From the NCBI GenBank assembly GCA_000507305.1, contig DF239042.1, forward strand, positions 110,420-174,419: a DNA stretch of 64,000 nucleotides, read 5' to 3'. Shown piece after piece: positions 12,201-23,941 of the stretch (the first letter of the stretch is position 1; every line of letters starts with the position of its first letter). A program made the translations under genes and the position numbers. The DNA is from Breviolum minutum Mf 1.05b.01 (Eukaryota; Sar; Dinophyceae; Suessiales; Symbiodiniaceae). The notes under the pieces were generated by a model, which was not told where the DNA came from, searched no databases, and saw only the letters and a program-made list of their open reading frames with translations.

Positions 12201-12887
12201 AGTGATGTTCAAAACCTCCAACAAATTGGGACGATCATCGCTCTTTTTTTTGCCCGAAAGGGCTAAACTGCCAATCATCCAAAGAAATCCAGCAGCTTTT
12301 CAGTTGAATATTAGAAAAATGGATCCCCTTTGATTCAGTTGATCCCTAAAACAAACATCGCCCCAGCAAAAAATGGTCGTTGGAAAAAACATCTCTCCTA
12401 TATCCTGCAGGGTTTTTTGCTGCTGTTTAGTTGTTAGGGAGTGTTTAAAAAACACGATTCCCGACAAACATCTCAACTGCCGGATTCAGGTCTCACCTGT
12501 AAATTCTCCAGGCAAAGTGTCCATTTCTCCGTTTTCTGTGCAGCGATGATGGCCATATTCCTAGGGATCGAACAAATAACAGCTGGAAGCGGTGTATATA
12601 TAGCTGTGTCCAGTTTGGCCTTTTTTTTTCTCCTGATGTTCTTGATGTTAACAAGGACACAATGTGGCCCTTCAAGCATTTTTTTTACAAGTCATAAAAT
12701 GTGGCAATAATCTTTTGGAGCATCTGGTCCTAGCGAATTGCCAAGGGGATTATCTTCAAATCTATCCAATGCTGATTCCATTTTTCAGTAGAAGCCTGGC
12801 AGCATCAAAAACATCAACAACGTTGTGACCTTCAGTGTAGGCACCTTCATTCCGTCTGTGCAGTGCCCGGGGACGCTTGTCATGGTG
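9291..12887 (-). CDS. Pentatricopeptide repeat (PPR) protein, at least eight exons
   Basis: PPR proteins bind organelle RNA in a sequence-specific way. Exons in transcript order: 12887 to about 12795; 12497-12582; up to 11619 (donor near 11513); 11190-11261; 10983-11074; 10351-10446; 10224 to 10115 or 10140; 9546-9737; 9398 to about 9309 or 9291. From 11261 to 9398 the phases agree if the 10224 exon ends at 10115. Five PPR helices are visible: NMAIIAAQKTEKWTLCLENL, SFGNSISACGRAKKW, SLNAALSACEKATQWPLAL, SFNASISACEKGFRWERAL and YNGVITACGHSVQWQCAV. The exon at 12887 (HHDKRPRALHRRNEG) and the one ending near 11513 (FRQALKEAKAKK) belong by position and phase but are less certain. Start and stop are not located. 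The large intron 11620-12496 holds three inverted-repeat elements. The motifs resemble the P-class repeats abundant in dinoflagellates. Confidence 0.8.
11833..11930. mobile_element. MITE-like element, family F
   Basis: Arms 'ttggtggtttcaaccc' and 'aaaaccgccaccta' with the core 'tcaaattgggaatcttcccc'. A truncated copy lies at 11639-11700. Both sit in the large PPR intron. Confidence 0.75.
12050..12145. mobile_element. MITE-like element, family E
   Basis: Arms 'aaggaaccaacatatctcac' and 'atatgttagttcccagg' with the core 'gcatcttcaaaagtacc'. Same family as 40024 and 46868. It lies in the large PPR intron. Confidence 0.7.
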
Positions 12888-13940
12888 CTATTCATCCCAA
12901 CAATTTCTTTCGGCCCAGAGTCCAGTGCCGAATATCAAGATCTACTCGCCCCAGCTGTAGAACCTGAAATTCTCACTTGATTTTTCTCAACTCCCGAAAC
13001 AAACGAAACCAATGATTTTTGCGCATCCGTTTTTTGCATGCAAGGCATTTCCTTCACATGCCAGATTTGATGCCCAAAAAGAACACATGGTGTTTATTTA
13101 GTCGTTATATAAGATCTACATTCTAACCATTCCCATCGTCGTTGTCTTCCTTTCTTCATGCTTACTTTTATGCAGACATGCTTTCACAAAATGCATCAAG
13201 TTTCTTGAAAAAAAAGCTTTCCGTACTCAAAACCCGCCTGAATCATGTGGAGGCATTGGTCATAGGCCTTTTTGCGTGAAAGTGTTGTAAGAGTGGAAGT
13301 AATATACCTGAAGCATGGCGAGCAGCTTCAGCTAGCAGCTAAAGATCGCAAAAGCTTTCTGTCTGACCTTCACCTGTTGAGGGCACATCTTTCGAACTTG
13401 CTCTGTTTCCCACATGTTCTGCGTGTTTTGTTTTCGGCTTGTTAAGCCTCATGGGGGATGTACAACATAAAAACATGAATGGCCACCACACAAAAAACAT
13501 AGTTGTTTATTCCCACCCATCTGTGCAAATACTGTGCAAAATGAATGTTGAAGTTTAGGAGGGCCAACTTTAGCATATGTCTGTTGGTCTGTGAATCCAT
13601 TATTTTTGGGATTCACAAATGCATATCCGAACCTTGTCCTTTTAAGAAAACACCCCCCCAAGTCAACTGGTTCCACTGCGTAATTCTCGCAATCCGCGGA
13701 CCATGAGCCACTCCATGTTGTGATAATTTCCTTAAGTTTCCAGGTAATGATTCGTAAAATCTGAATGAAACAACCACCTAGAGGTTAAATACAAATGGTT
13801 GGTATAACCGGGAAGTACCAGAATGAAAGGGTAGTATAGTCCCCTATATTAAAGTTAAAAACAAAAAAAGTTCCCAGGAACTCCCCCTTTTTGCAACTCT
13901 TTCCCGAAACTTTCTTTCTCCTCCATTCGCTCTTCCCGTA
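12888..13940. other. Spacer with possible small exons
   Basis: Minus-strand coding-like fragments occur at about 13210-13255 (AYDQCLHMIQAG) and next to a strong donor CAG|GTATAT near 13300. They may be upstream PPR exons, but I could not link them by phase. Nothing else is supported. Confidence 0.35.
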
Positions 13941-14539
13941 TCAGGAAGGCTTTTTCAAATTGAGAGATTCGGATGCTTCGGGTGTGATGGTTTTACCCCA
14001 GCATGGTTCCCCGGTGGATCCCTCGATTCTGCTCGAAACCTGTGATGGTCCATTTTTTGCGAATTCATTACAGTCCATCTCATAACACTCAAGTCTTGTG
14101 GCTGAGCAAAATTCAAAAATGCTTCATGATATTAAAAAGCCATACATAGTCCATCATAGTAGTATATATAGTTCATCATAGTAGTACATATACATAGTCC
14201 ATCATAGTATTATACATAGTCCATCATAGTAGTATACATAGTCCATCATAGTAGTATATATAGTCCATCATAGTAGTATATATAGTTCATCATAGTAGTA
14301 TATATAGTTCATCATGGTAGTACGTATATATAGTCCATCATAGTGGTATATATATAGTCCATTATAGTCATATGGTCCCCCTATAGTCCATTAAGGCAAA
14401 AAAATAGCTTATATGCTTTTTCCCGCTGCCCCTGGCTCGCCCGGGAACTACCGGTGAACGTTTTGTCTTTTTCCCCGTTGGAGGTGCCGTGGATTCTGTT
14501 GCCAAAAGCTCCAACTCTTTCCCTCCAGAGCCATCCGTG
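13941..14539 (-). CDS. Two 3' exons of an unknown Ser/Thr-rich basic protein
   Basis: Exon 14452-14539 follows an excellent acceptor ('gtttttttgtag'). It encodes TDGSGGKELELLATES followed by a basic stretch, GKKTKRSP, that resembles a nuclear localisation signal, and ends CCG|GTAGTT in phase 0. The last exon, 13941-14039, follows 'ccatcacag', encodes VSSRIEGSTGEPCWGK and ends LNLKKPS before the stop. Phases agree. The intron contains a tandem repeat array (14143-14392). The plus strand is also open over both exons with one good acceptor at 13943 ('cttcccgtatcag'), so strand assignment is moderate. No family is recognised. Confidence 0.45.
14143..14392. repeat. Tandem array of a ~19-20 bp unit
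   Basis: About a dozen imperfect copies of 'tagtccatcatagtagtata', some with an inserted 'tacata' or a c-to-t change ('tagttcatca'). It lies inside the intron of the preceding gene model. Confidence 0.9.
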
Positions 14540-14940
14540 CTACAAAAAAACTAAAATTTGTTTAAAAGCAAAGACGCACAGACTTTTGAACGATAATTTG
14601 AATTCATAACTTTTTCTTTTAGACTTCTAACTTATTCATTTTAGGTTTGGATCAGCGCTTGATTTTCTGAAACATTTGGATGAATTCGAAATGATTTTGT
14701 CAACATCTTTGCGTCTGACGTGGCATCTTAAGGCTTAGGTTGACCGATGGACTCTTGAAAGAAAAACAGCTGCGTTGATCGCCATACAGCCCATCCTTTA
14801 TAGACAAGACACAGCAATGGAATTCCTAAAAAGAAGTGGTGGCATTCATGGGGGTTTCTGATTCAAGGATTCATAAACATGTTATAACTTGTAGCCTATG
14901 AAGGATTTTCTGTGGCTTTTCTCAGTTTATCCCAACTACT

Positions 14941-15089
14941 TGGACGTTCAAAGTAGGAAGTTTAGGATCAAGGGTTAGGATCTGTGGGTGATGTCACCCC
15001 AATTCATCCCCCATTTGTAAGTAGGTGAAATAACCCATTGATCCGTTCACCATTGATCCCAGCACTTCCTTTCCGGGACATCCAAGAAG
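14941..15089. mobile_element. MITE-like element, family A
   Basis: Arms 'tggacgttcaaagtaggaag' and 'cacttcctttccgggacatc' with a 'gtgatgtcaccccaattcat' core shared with the copy at 5277-5415. Confidence 0.7.
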
Positions 15090-16832
15090 TGCCGAGGCTC
15101 GGGCCCACAAAGCTTGTGCCCATTGCGGCCATGCCTGGGGGTCTGTCAGGTGAGGGATGGATGATCATAAAACCACCCAATGGTTTAACTTGAAAGAGCT
15201 AAAGTAACCACGTTTTTTTGTGGAGCAAAAGATTTTCCAAATGTTCATAGTGTTTTTGGGGAATGTTTAGACATCTTTTATTTTAGATCATAGATTTGGG
15301 GCTGCTCAAAATTAGGGTAGGGACGTCACAGATTTGGGATGTGAAAAGTATGTGCAATCATCCAAACTGGTTGGGGCAAAAAAAATTACGCACCGAGTGC
15401 CATGCTTACAGTATTTGTATCCATTTGTACTACAAGACTTGAGTTGGAGTGGATAGAAGGTCACAAGACCCCTCCACCCACATGAAAGATGTCAGCCTGC
15501 AATTTTGCAAACTACCGTGGTACTTGGGGATATTTCACCGGACGTCACTACAATTTGGGATAAATGCAAGGGATAAAGGGTATGCATTCTTACGTTTTCT
15601 CAAGGATCGCTTTGGGATTTTCAAAACATTCGGCTTATCATGACATGAGAACTGATTACAATCACAATAGTCACCAAATCTCAAAACTGCCAACACAAAG
15701 TCACATGATCACATGCATACAAATCCTTGTTCAGACCATCTTCTCTGTTCTCTTGAAGTCCTTAAAAGATCTTTCCTCACACCTCCCGGTTCGAGTCATC
15801 ATTTCATGCCTGCAATGGCAGCCACTCCTCCAGCAGCCTGGAAAAACGTGTCTAACTTTTTCGGAACTTCTGCTGAGATTCTCGAGGATTTGGGTGTTTC
15901 CAAAAATGGTGGTACCCGCAAAACACCCCAAAATGATCATTTTTAGTAGGAAAATCCATGGTTGTTGGGTACCAGGATTTAGGAAACCCCCATATACAGA
16001 AAGAAAACCGGGAAGAATATGTATATGTACTACTACAAGCCTACCACAATGGGTGATTAAATTCCTTGCATTTCAAGTCATCAACATCCATCGGTTTAAA
16101 TTTGCCCTTCAAACATGAAGCATCTCAAAGGGTTGGCTCAGAAAAAACACCTATCACTGCTGTCACATTTCGGATGTTTCCTGTCAATTTGACTGTTGTT
16201 GTTTAAGTTGCATTGTTCAAACGTTGAAACATCATTTATCATTTTCAGTTTTTGGGTGACTTTCTCAACCATGTGAGCAAAACCCGCCACCTCTTACTGT
16301 AGTGTTGCAAGTGATTGGAAATACTTCACACTAGATTCTTGGGCAAAAGGTGAGAGAAGAAACCTCACTACAAAGTCATCGGGGAAAAGTGGTGGTACGA
16401 CTATGCATTACAAAGGAACAAGATTGGCACCTACCAGGTATAAATGGGTTATAACCCCTCCAAATGACCTTGTTGTTTGGGTAACTGGGGGATACAACCC
16501 TACTTATTATAGGAGTTATCACCCTATCTATAACTGGCAGGGGCCCACCTCCAAAACATGAACATCTTGAAAATCCAGACCCTGATTCTAAGGCCCCAAG
16601 CCCGTGCCATGACCTGGAACTGCAGGAATGCACGGTGGTGAGGGGTTGTCATGATACACAACCTCTACAACCATACGACCATATTGAACACCTTAGTTCC
16701 TGCCCACCCAGGATGTCAGTCTACAATTAGGGTTCATAACTAAAAACTATGGGGGCCCTTCTGACAAAAATGAAGAGACTGACACACCCACTTTCAATGA
16801 GGTGGGGCTAATTAATTCTCCAAAAAAAAACA

Positions 16833-16938
16833 CCTGCACAAAGTAAATGCTGTAGCTCTTACGCGTGAGTTTTTGTGTCAAAATCCTCAACCCCTGCACA
16901 AAGTAAATGCTGTAGCTCTTAAGCATGAGTTTTTGTGT
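16833..16938. repeat. 60 bp tandem duplication
   Basis: The stretch beginning 'cctgcacaaagtaaatgctg' and ending 'tgagtttttgtgt' occurs twice with a 60 bp period (about 16833 and 16893). Only a few bases differ, so it is a recent local duplication. Confidence 0.9.
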
Positions 16939-17689
16939 TTGGCCCTCAAATCCTCACGACCTTTCCTTAGTCACCACGAATCTGACCCAACCATTTCGCT
17001 GTAGTTTCGAGTTTCAGCACGAAGTTGCCTCTCAAAAAAAAGTTTCGCCGGTGATAATCGCCCTGGGTCTGTTTTTTTTGCACCCCGTTTTTTTGGGCCG
17101 TGTCGGCTGCATCCAGTGCATGCGGGCATTTGAGGGTGGCACTGACTTTCTGAAAAATTGATTCACCAATGAATTTTTCACAGATCGAAACCTCGATCAC
17201 CACAGCCTTTGCCGTTGCTCCCAATAGTTCTTATTTTGTGGCGATTTTTTTTTCAGAAACTTTCGACTCAACCTTTGATGGGTTGAACAAGCACTACGCA
17301 GAAAAGTCGACAAAACAGCACATGAAAGTTGCAGCAAGGATATCTATTCGAGCCGGTTCAAATTCTGGTTTACCATTCACAAACCTCAAATTGTGAAAAG
17401 ACATTTGGGTTACCCTGACACAAACTAACAGCTCGCACCTGAAAATGGATGGTTGGAAATTTGTCGTTTCCTTTTGTTTTTTTTTTTTAGGGGCTGTTGG
17501 GCTCTTAGTTTCAGGGAGTGTAAGATTCCCAATGTAAACCATTAACATCATATTATCTAAGTACATTTCCTCCCATAATCATGGAAGTCAAAAATGAGTC
17601 CCTCCAATAGTAGTTACCTTTCAAATATAGCCATTTTCCACTTCCATGATTATGGAAAAAAAAGAGTATTTGTTTCACAACATCCAACA

Positions 17690-18014
17690 AAAAACCCATG
17701 TGCTTCACGAAATTTGGTCAATAAGCTGACCTTACACCCTGGAAGATTAACATGGAACCTACAAATCACCTCATTTAGAAAGGAACATGATCTTCCAAAC
17801 CTCCATGATTATGGTCCATGTTAATCTTGCAGGGTGTATCTTCATGTTCATTCGCTCTCCATTTTGCCAGCTCGGGCCATTGAGGCCACACTTCTGCTAT
17901 GATATGCATGATCTGCAAAGCTACTTTGATGATCATTTTAGATCCATCTGCACCGAGATCTTTTACGCCTCGGATGTTCGAGCAAGCCACTCTAGCAGGT
18001 TCACATGCAGGAAC
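17690..18014 (-). CDS. Two exons of an unknown helical protein split by an element-derived intron
   Basis: Exon 17831-18014 starts after the strong acceptor 'ctcggtttccag' and encodes VPACEPARVACSNIRGV, then the helical MIIKVALQIMHIIAEVW and WPELAKWRANEHEDTP. The reading frame resumes at 17738 with WCKVSLLTKFREAHGFF. The 92 bp in between (17739-17830) is a family C inverted-repeat element spliced as GC-AG (CCCT|GCAAG ... CTTCCAG|GG), with phase 1 on both sides. The downstream donor lies near 17690, just before another hairpin. Overlapping frames on both strands are open here, so support comes mainly from the splice signals and frame continuity across the element. No family is recognised. Confidence 0.5.
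17733..17842. mobile_element. MITE-like element, family C, acting as an intron
   Basis: Terminal repeats 'acaccctggaagattaacat' and 'atgttaatcttgcagggtgt' are nearly perfect complements. The element's inner 92 bp equal the predicted intron of the surrounding gene. Confidence 0.75.
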
Positions 18015-20558
18015 CTGGAAACCGAGAAACACCTCTCATCAATGCCCACTTGTTTTGAAACAAATATCCAACAACAGCTTGGCATTTCTTCCATCTGCTT
18101 TTTGTTCCGCCAGCCAGTGGCATAATTGTACCAGAATCAACTACCTGGCAATTCTTTTTGACCTTTTTCGGATGATTCAGTGACCCTTTTGAAGGTTAAG
18201 TGACCTCCAACTAGGGGGTTAAAAGGTCACGGATTGAATCACCTGGCCTGTGTATATGAATATATATATATATATATACATATTATATACGTATATATAT
18301 ATATATACGTAAAATATTTTCACACACTTTCGCTGGCATTTTTGCCTCCCTTTTCACAAAGGACTATACTCATCCTCATCCTTCTTTCAAGTTCTTCTTT
18401 GTGGGTTTTTGATGGGTTTTTTTTGTTGATGAATTCAGCTCCCGATGTTTGGAAGCAGTGGGAAAAAACCGTCGCTGGCAACGGCTTCCAAAACGGGAGG
18501 TCGCTAGTAGCTCCGCGTCGGGCGGGATCCGCCGGGTGTTTTTTTTCCGGGCGAAGTTGGCCCTGCTAAATCCACCTGAAGCGAAAGGGGGAAATGCTTG
18601 CGGGATTCCTGCTAACCGGTTGAGGTTGGTAGTTTATCCCATTATTTGTAGGGTGAATTATACATCCCAGGTGGTGCAGGATTTCAGCCATCCGAAGAGT
18701 AGTTTCTGATAGTTTTTGAACTATGCAAGTGTATATGAGTATGAGGGTTCTAAGTTATAAATGCTTGAAATGCTTCCTGGTATATAGTTGTAATCCCAAG
18801 AAACCTTGCTGAAAATCGACAGTTCTTATCGTGCGGGATTTTTATCTACCCTCAAACCACCAGATCCCCTCATGGGATCGGCAGCCAGTTTGAAACGGAT
18901 CCTAATGGTAGAGTCAAACCAGAAATCCGGCTAGCTAACCAGTTGATGGAATGGTAGTTTCTCCCATTATTTTCACGAGGTTTTTTTACATCCCAGGTGG
19001 TTCTGTGGGATTTCTGAACCATCAACAGTATCTTCATTTTGAATCCCTGGCGAAAGTAGCTTCATATACACCCCCGAAAACTAACGGCTGGATACCCAAA
19101 ATGATGGTTTGGAAAAGGTGGTTTCGGCTATAAATATGGTCATTTTTGGTATATGTATTTGTTCCCTTGTTGAGTGGTCGGATCTATCAACCACATCAAA
19201 CTTAGTATGGGAATCCCCAACTAAACCTTCATTTAATCGGCACTCTTACGCGGAAGAAGGGACAACCAGAAATTGCAACCCTTGTATATCTTCCCTGAAA
19301 CTAACAGTTCGCACCTGAAGATCAATGGTTGGAAAATGAAGTTTCCTTTTGGGATGGCCTATTTTCGGGGGCGAACTGTTCGTTTCAGGGAGTATAACTG
19401 ATAAGCACAATCCCGAGATCCACCTTTGACTAAGATGCCAGGCTCCCAGTTTTCAGGCTGCGAGTTTTTGCGGAAGCCAAAAATGAAGGACAATGTACAC
19501 CTTAACAGAAAGTGAACGGGGAGAAATTTCAATGGATTTTTGAGGGGTGAATCTCCCAAAGTTGTTGTGTAGTGGAAAGCAAGGTTTTTTGGAATAGTTT
19601 TTTCATTTTTTTCGGGGGAGAGTGAAGTGCTAGTAACTCTCGCATTACTTTTCTACAAGTATAGGGCTTGGAAGAGTTTCACGGATATGATCTGAACTAG
19701 TTCAATCAAGGCCATATCAGCGATCCACTGCCAGGATCAGGACTAAGTGACACTCAACATGTTTGGAGGTGCATGGATATCATCCAGTTGGTGACTCCAT
19801 GTTTTATCATGCCAGCTCAAAAAAAATGGTGCATGCTATTTCCAGGTCAAATTTCTTTATCATCTTCACAAGGAATCAGGGTGAAATGAACAATGTTTGA
19901 AACCATCGCCCATTATTTTGGTGTTGTGAATGATGTCATGCTTCACCAAGCTGGGCCGAGAAATTTCCGAAAACACCCCATCACCCTTTTGGACGGGGCC
20001 TGTGACGTTTCGCAGCTGGAACATTTACCCAAGCATTATGGTGTTGCGGCAGCTAGCAAACTCAAAAATGAAGGTGCTTCGACCAGGTTCCCTATCTCAA
20101 TCTGTACATCTTTCCATTGTGATCCGAAAGTGTCAAACAACACAAGATTTCTCCCCAGATGGGGCCCCTTTGCCATTCGATAGCTCCACTTGCAGCAAGA
20201 CTTGCCATGAATTTCAACCCAAAAGGGCGTCTCTCCGTGTGTACGTATATTATCCCGAAGAATCCAGACCCCTCCCGATCCAGTAGGATCGATGGTCTAA
20301 ATGCCATCCCATCCCCAGGTCATAGGATTGCAGATACATGATCCCTTTCTTAGGACATATCTGGATCCTTCCCATACCATCCATGTATGGTATATTTACC
20401 TACATTTATCAAAAAAAATCCAACCATTCATGTAGGTAAATACACCATCGTCCCATGGATCCTATGGGCATGGTTGGAAGATATTTCTGCTGATATTATT
20501 GAAAAGATCCATGAAGTCAGGGGGGATTGTAGATCTAATCCTTTTCTTAGGACATATG

Positions 20559-20660
20559 GATGTTTCCAAAAATAGGGGTACCCCAAAATGGATGGTTTAT
20601 AATGGAAAACCCTATTAAAATGGATGATTTGGGGTACCCCTATTTTTGGAAACACCCATA
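20559..20660. mobile_element. MITE-like element, family H
   Basis: A nearly perfect palindrome: 'gtttccaaaaataggggtac' is mirrored by 'gtacccctatttttggaaac', with inner 'atggatggtttataatgg' repeats. The same architecture occurs at 21922, 42268 and 61663. Confidence 0.85.
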
Positions 20661-21921
20661 TCTGGATCCTTAGGGTATGATTCGATGTCTCTTTGGAACC
20701 CGTTTTGACCTTTTTGGATCCAAGTCGTGCTTTCTTTCATCCACGGCACGAAACCAAAACGATGATCGCGAGGATGCCAGCTTGCTGAATCTCACGACAC
20801 ACGGATTTCCGCCGTGGAAAGTGGGAAAACCCAAATCCAGCCACTAAAAATACCTGTTTTAAATGGGGTTATACCCTCCCAAAGTTCAAGATGGAACCTA
20901 AAAATGATGGTTTCCAAGTTCGGAATCTCCTATTCCAGGTTGTCATTTTCAATTTCCATGTTAAACTTCGGGAGGGTATAACCCTGACCCTATTAATGGC
21001 CTTATAAATTTGTAACTGGGGATATAACCCTAAATTGCCTTATAAATGGGTAACTTGGGATATAACCCTACTCATAGGAGTTATGACCAAATTCATCACT
21101 GGGAAGGGCCCACCTTGTAAAAGTCACGGAATTTCCCACGCAAATCAGCCACCATTTCTGGATGAAATTTGATTCGTGGAAAATTCTGAGACACCCCAAC
21201 TTTTGAATTGCTAATGCGACGGTATCGTGGAATTTCTCAAACGGAACCAAAACAGAGGTTGACAAAATTGACTTGACGGCAGTTGTTGCATCCACTGCAA
21301 AGCGTAAGTATCTAGATTAAAGCTGCAGTCTTTGATACGTTTAATTTTGAAACCAAGGATTCTGTCATCCGCAAAATTTCAAACATACATGGTGCAGAGA
21401 GGTTTCATTTGCATATGTGGGCAGGAAAATCCATATCGTATCAAACAATCTACAAAAACACAACCATCTTGGATTCTCTGAAGCAAATGCCTTCCCACAT
21501 CGGATCTATAATGATTTTCGGCAGCACGTAGGAATCAGGAATCGTCCAGCAACTACCGAACAAAAAACAACACACTTCGGAGTGAATTGCCGAAGTTATA
21601 CATTTTATGTTGGATCTACCCCCCAGGATGTCAATCACCACCAGCATGACATTGCATTTTTAGTATCTAATCCCTATAAACCTTCATTTGCCACTCTTAC
21701 TGGGTCTGGGGGGTAGATGCGAATTATATGATATAAATGATGTATAATCATAATTTATATCATGTTTCACCAAACCAACCTTTAAATTTACCAACCAACC
21801 TTTGGGTTTCAGGAAACTTCCCCTCTTATTCAAATGACTGGCCTCGCGTTCCACGGCCTCGCAACGGCTGGATACCCCGAAAGGTGGGCCTTGAAAAAGA
21901 TGACTCCTGGATTGGCTTCAG

Positions 21922-22030
21922 ATATGGATGTTTCCGAAAGTAGTGGTACCCCCAAATCATCCATCTTAATAGGGTTTTCCATTATAAATCATCCATTTTG
22001 GGGTATCCCTATTTTAGGAAACCCCCATAT
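21922..22030. mobile_element. MITE-like element, family H
   Basis: Arms 'gatgtttccgaaagtagtgg' and 'ccctattttaggaaaccccc'. It has diverged more than the copy at 20559. Confidence 0.75.
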
Positions 22031-23941
22031 GACCATTGTTGGTATCTATGACATAACTACGTATTGTTAAATCTCTCAAACATCGTGTTCTTTAAAGGGA
22101 CATATATTATCCAATTATGTGAACACACACATATTTTTTGGACATAATATTCAATCTATCTTCAACCAAATCTCTGAGATGTAACTATGGTAGCCTTTTA
22201 CAGCGAGTTTTTGTTGTTCCTGCCAGGGACAAAAACACATTAAAAGTCTTCCCAATCCCGAGCTTCTTCCAGTGCGAGTTGCTCAAGTTACTAGTTTCAG
22301 CGAAACTAAACACTGGAAGTGTTGCTGACACGGGTCTGTTGTACCTTCATTAAAATCTGAGGGGGTTGGGTTGAACCTGTATTTAAATAAGTTCTATTCC
22401 AGCTAAGAAAAAACCAAGGAATCTACCCTAGGAGTCCCTTTTCACATCCCTTTCCTGCTACATCAACAGAGCTCAAACAAAGGCTGCCAAGACGCTTTCC
22501 AAATCATTAACCTGGGAATTTTCGGCCGGAAAAAAACCAACCAGCAAAAATGGGGGGTTGTTCACTTCATTGATGGGCATTGCGTTTTGGTCCCCCGAAG
22601 GTTCGGCCGATCTTTAGATATGGGAGCTAACATTGAAATTTGGGGGAATCTGCTTTTTATCAACTGCTTCCCAAAGATTTGTCAACTCCTAAGATTTTCT
22701 GACCTTCAATTGGTTGCCCTGGAAATCCTGTTGGTTGCTAGGGATACAGAATTGAATGGATGTTTTTTCCACACAAAAAATAGAGACTTTACAAAGCTGG
22801 GCAAGTCATATCAAGTTCCGAAAGCATGACCCATAAGATGAATCCATGTATGGTATATTTACCTACATGGGCTTAATTTTCAATGGTCAATGTAGGTAAA
22901 TAATGGTAAATGTACTAAACTTCATCCTATATAGCAAATATACCTTTCGCCCATTTCAACCCTATTTTCCCATCATATACACCCTCTCAACTGGTTTTTG
23001 TCACGTAAAATCTATGGTGCAAAATGGACCAAGTGACCCACAAGCAACGAAGCCCAGGGTTAGGAACAGGAACTTGAAGCACTGCGCCACGACCTGGTCG
23101 ACCAAATTTTTGACAGGTAACCGATCGATGACATTGGAAAACCATCCAAAATTTGGGTGTTGAACCAAAAATGGGGGAAAACCCCCAAAATGGATGGTTT
23201 ATAGTGGAAATCCCTATGAACAAATGGATGATTTGGGGGGAAAACCCACTATTTTCGGAAACCATCCAAAATTTGTACCCTCGAAGGTAGTTCCTAACGT
23301 AGAGATTGCAGGAATATCCCCCATTTTCAATAGGAAATACATCGACTCAATCAGGGCTATGTTAGTTGATCCCGGAGGTGAATAGCTCGTTTGAATCTAC
23401 TCCCCACGACCATCACCACCATTTTTGGAGGCTCAGGGATCCAATTCGTGTTCACCGACTCATTTGCCACTGGCTGACTTTTTTTTTAAAGAGATTTTTT
23501 GAATCATCTGAAGCAAGGTTCCAAAATTTAACCTTCCAAATCTCCCCAAAGCAAAAAAACGGAGAAACAAAAAACAGAAACAAAAAAATCTACTGGAAAA
23601 CAGCCCTTGACACAACAATTTCCATCAACTTTGTCCCCCCAAATCCCAACCACAGTTGCCTTAAAAAAAATGCGACACTATTTTTTCCAGTGATCCCTAC
23701 TGTTCATAGAAGAAATCCTGCACCAGTTGAGGTTGGTAGTTTTTCCCATTATTTACAAGGTTTTATACATCCCATTCGGATTTCTTCCATCAACAATAGC
23801 TTCAACAATTTCAATTGTTGCCCTTTGGGACCCAAAGATCCGACTCCACTTAGGTTCTCAAAAAATCTGGGTTGCCCGACACCCATGAGTTCAGGTTAAA
23901 AATTGGCAACTAACACAGGGATTTTTTTTTGGCGGTGGGCT

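Larger units (their letters stand above)
14540..17679. other. Intergenic or unresolved stretch
   Basis: Contains the family A element at 14941-15089, a family H copy at about 15891-15994, a family I copy at about 16434-16556, the 60 bp duplication at 16833-16938, and family D and M hairpins at about 17409-17525 and 17572-17668. At 14653-14750 a strong plus acceptor ('tcattttag') precedes a short open frame (ALDFLKHLDEFEMIL) ending in TAG. The minus strand is also open there, so I make no call. Confidence 0.4.
18015..23941. other. Long intergenic stretch dominated by inverted-repeat elements
   Basis: No multi-exon gene could be chained here. Visible elements are family J at about 18611-18705, 18931-19032 and 23703-23810; D at about 19288-19400; G at about 20371-20472 and 22840-22915; H at 20559-20660, 21922-22030 and 23144-23274; C at about 20868-20970; I at about 20985-21118; and a 'ggatctacccccc' element at about 21604-21720. 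Minus-strand coding-like text directly upstream of 18014 is ambiguous in frame. Short genes may be missed. Confidence 0.5.

Noticed and set aside
15564..16118. 184-codon plus-strand frame
   Set aside because: It crosses a family H element; the sequence does not look like a protein and no flanking exons were found.
23366..23899. 177-codon plus-strand frame
   Set aside because: It runs through a family J element and has low-complexity composition. No splice or start context.
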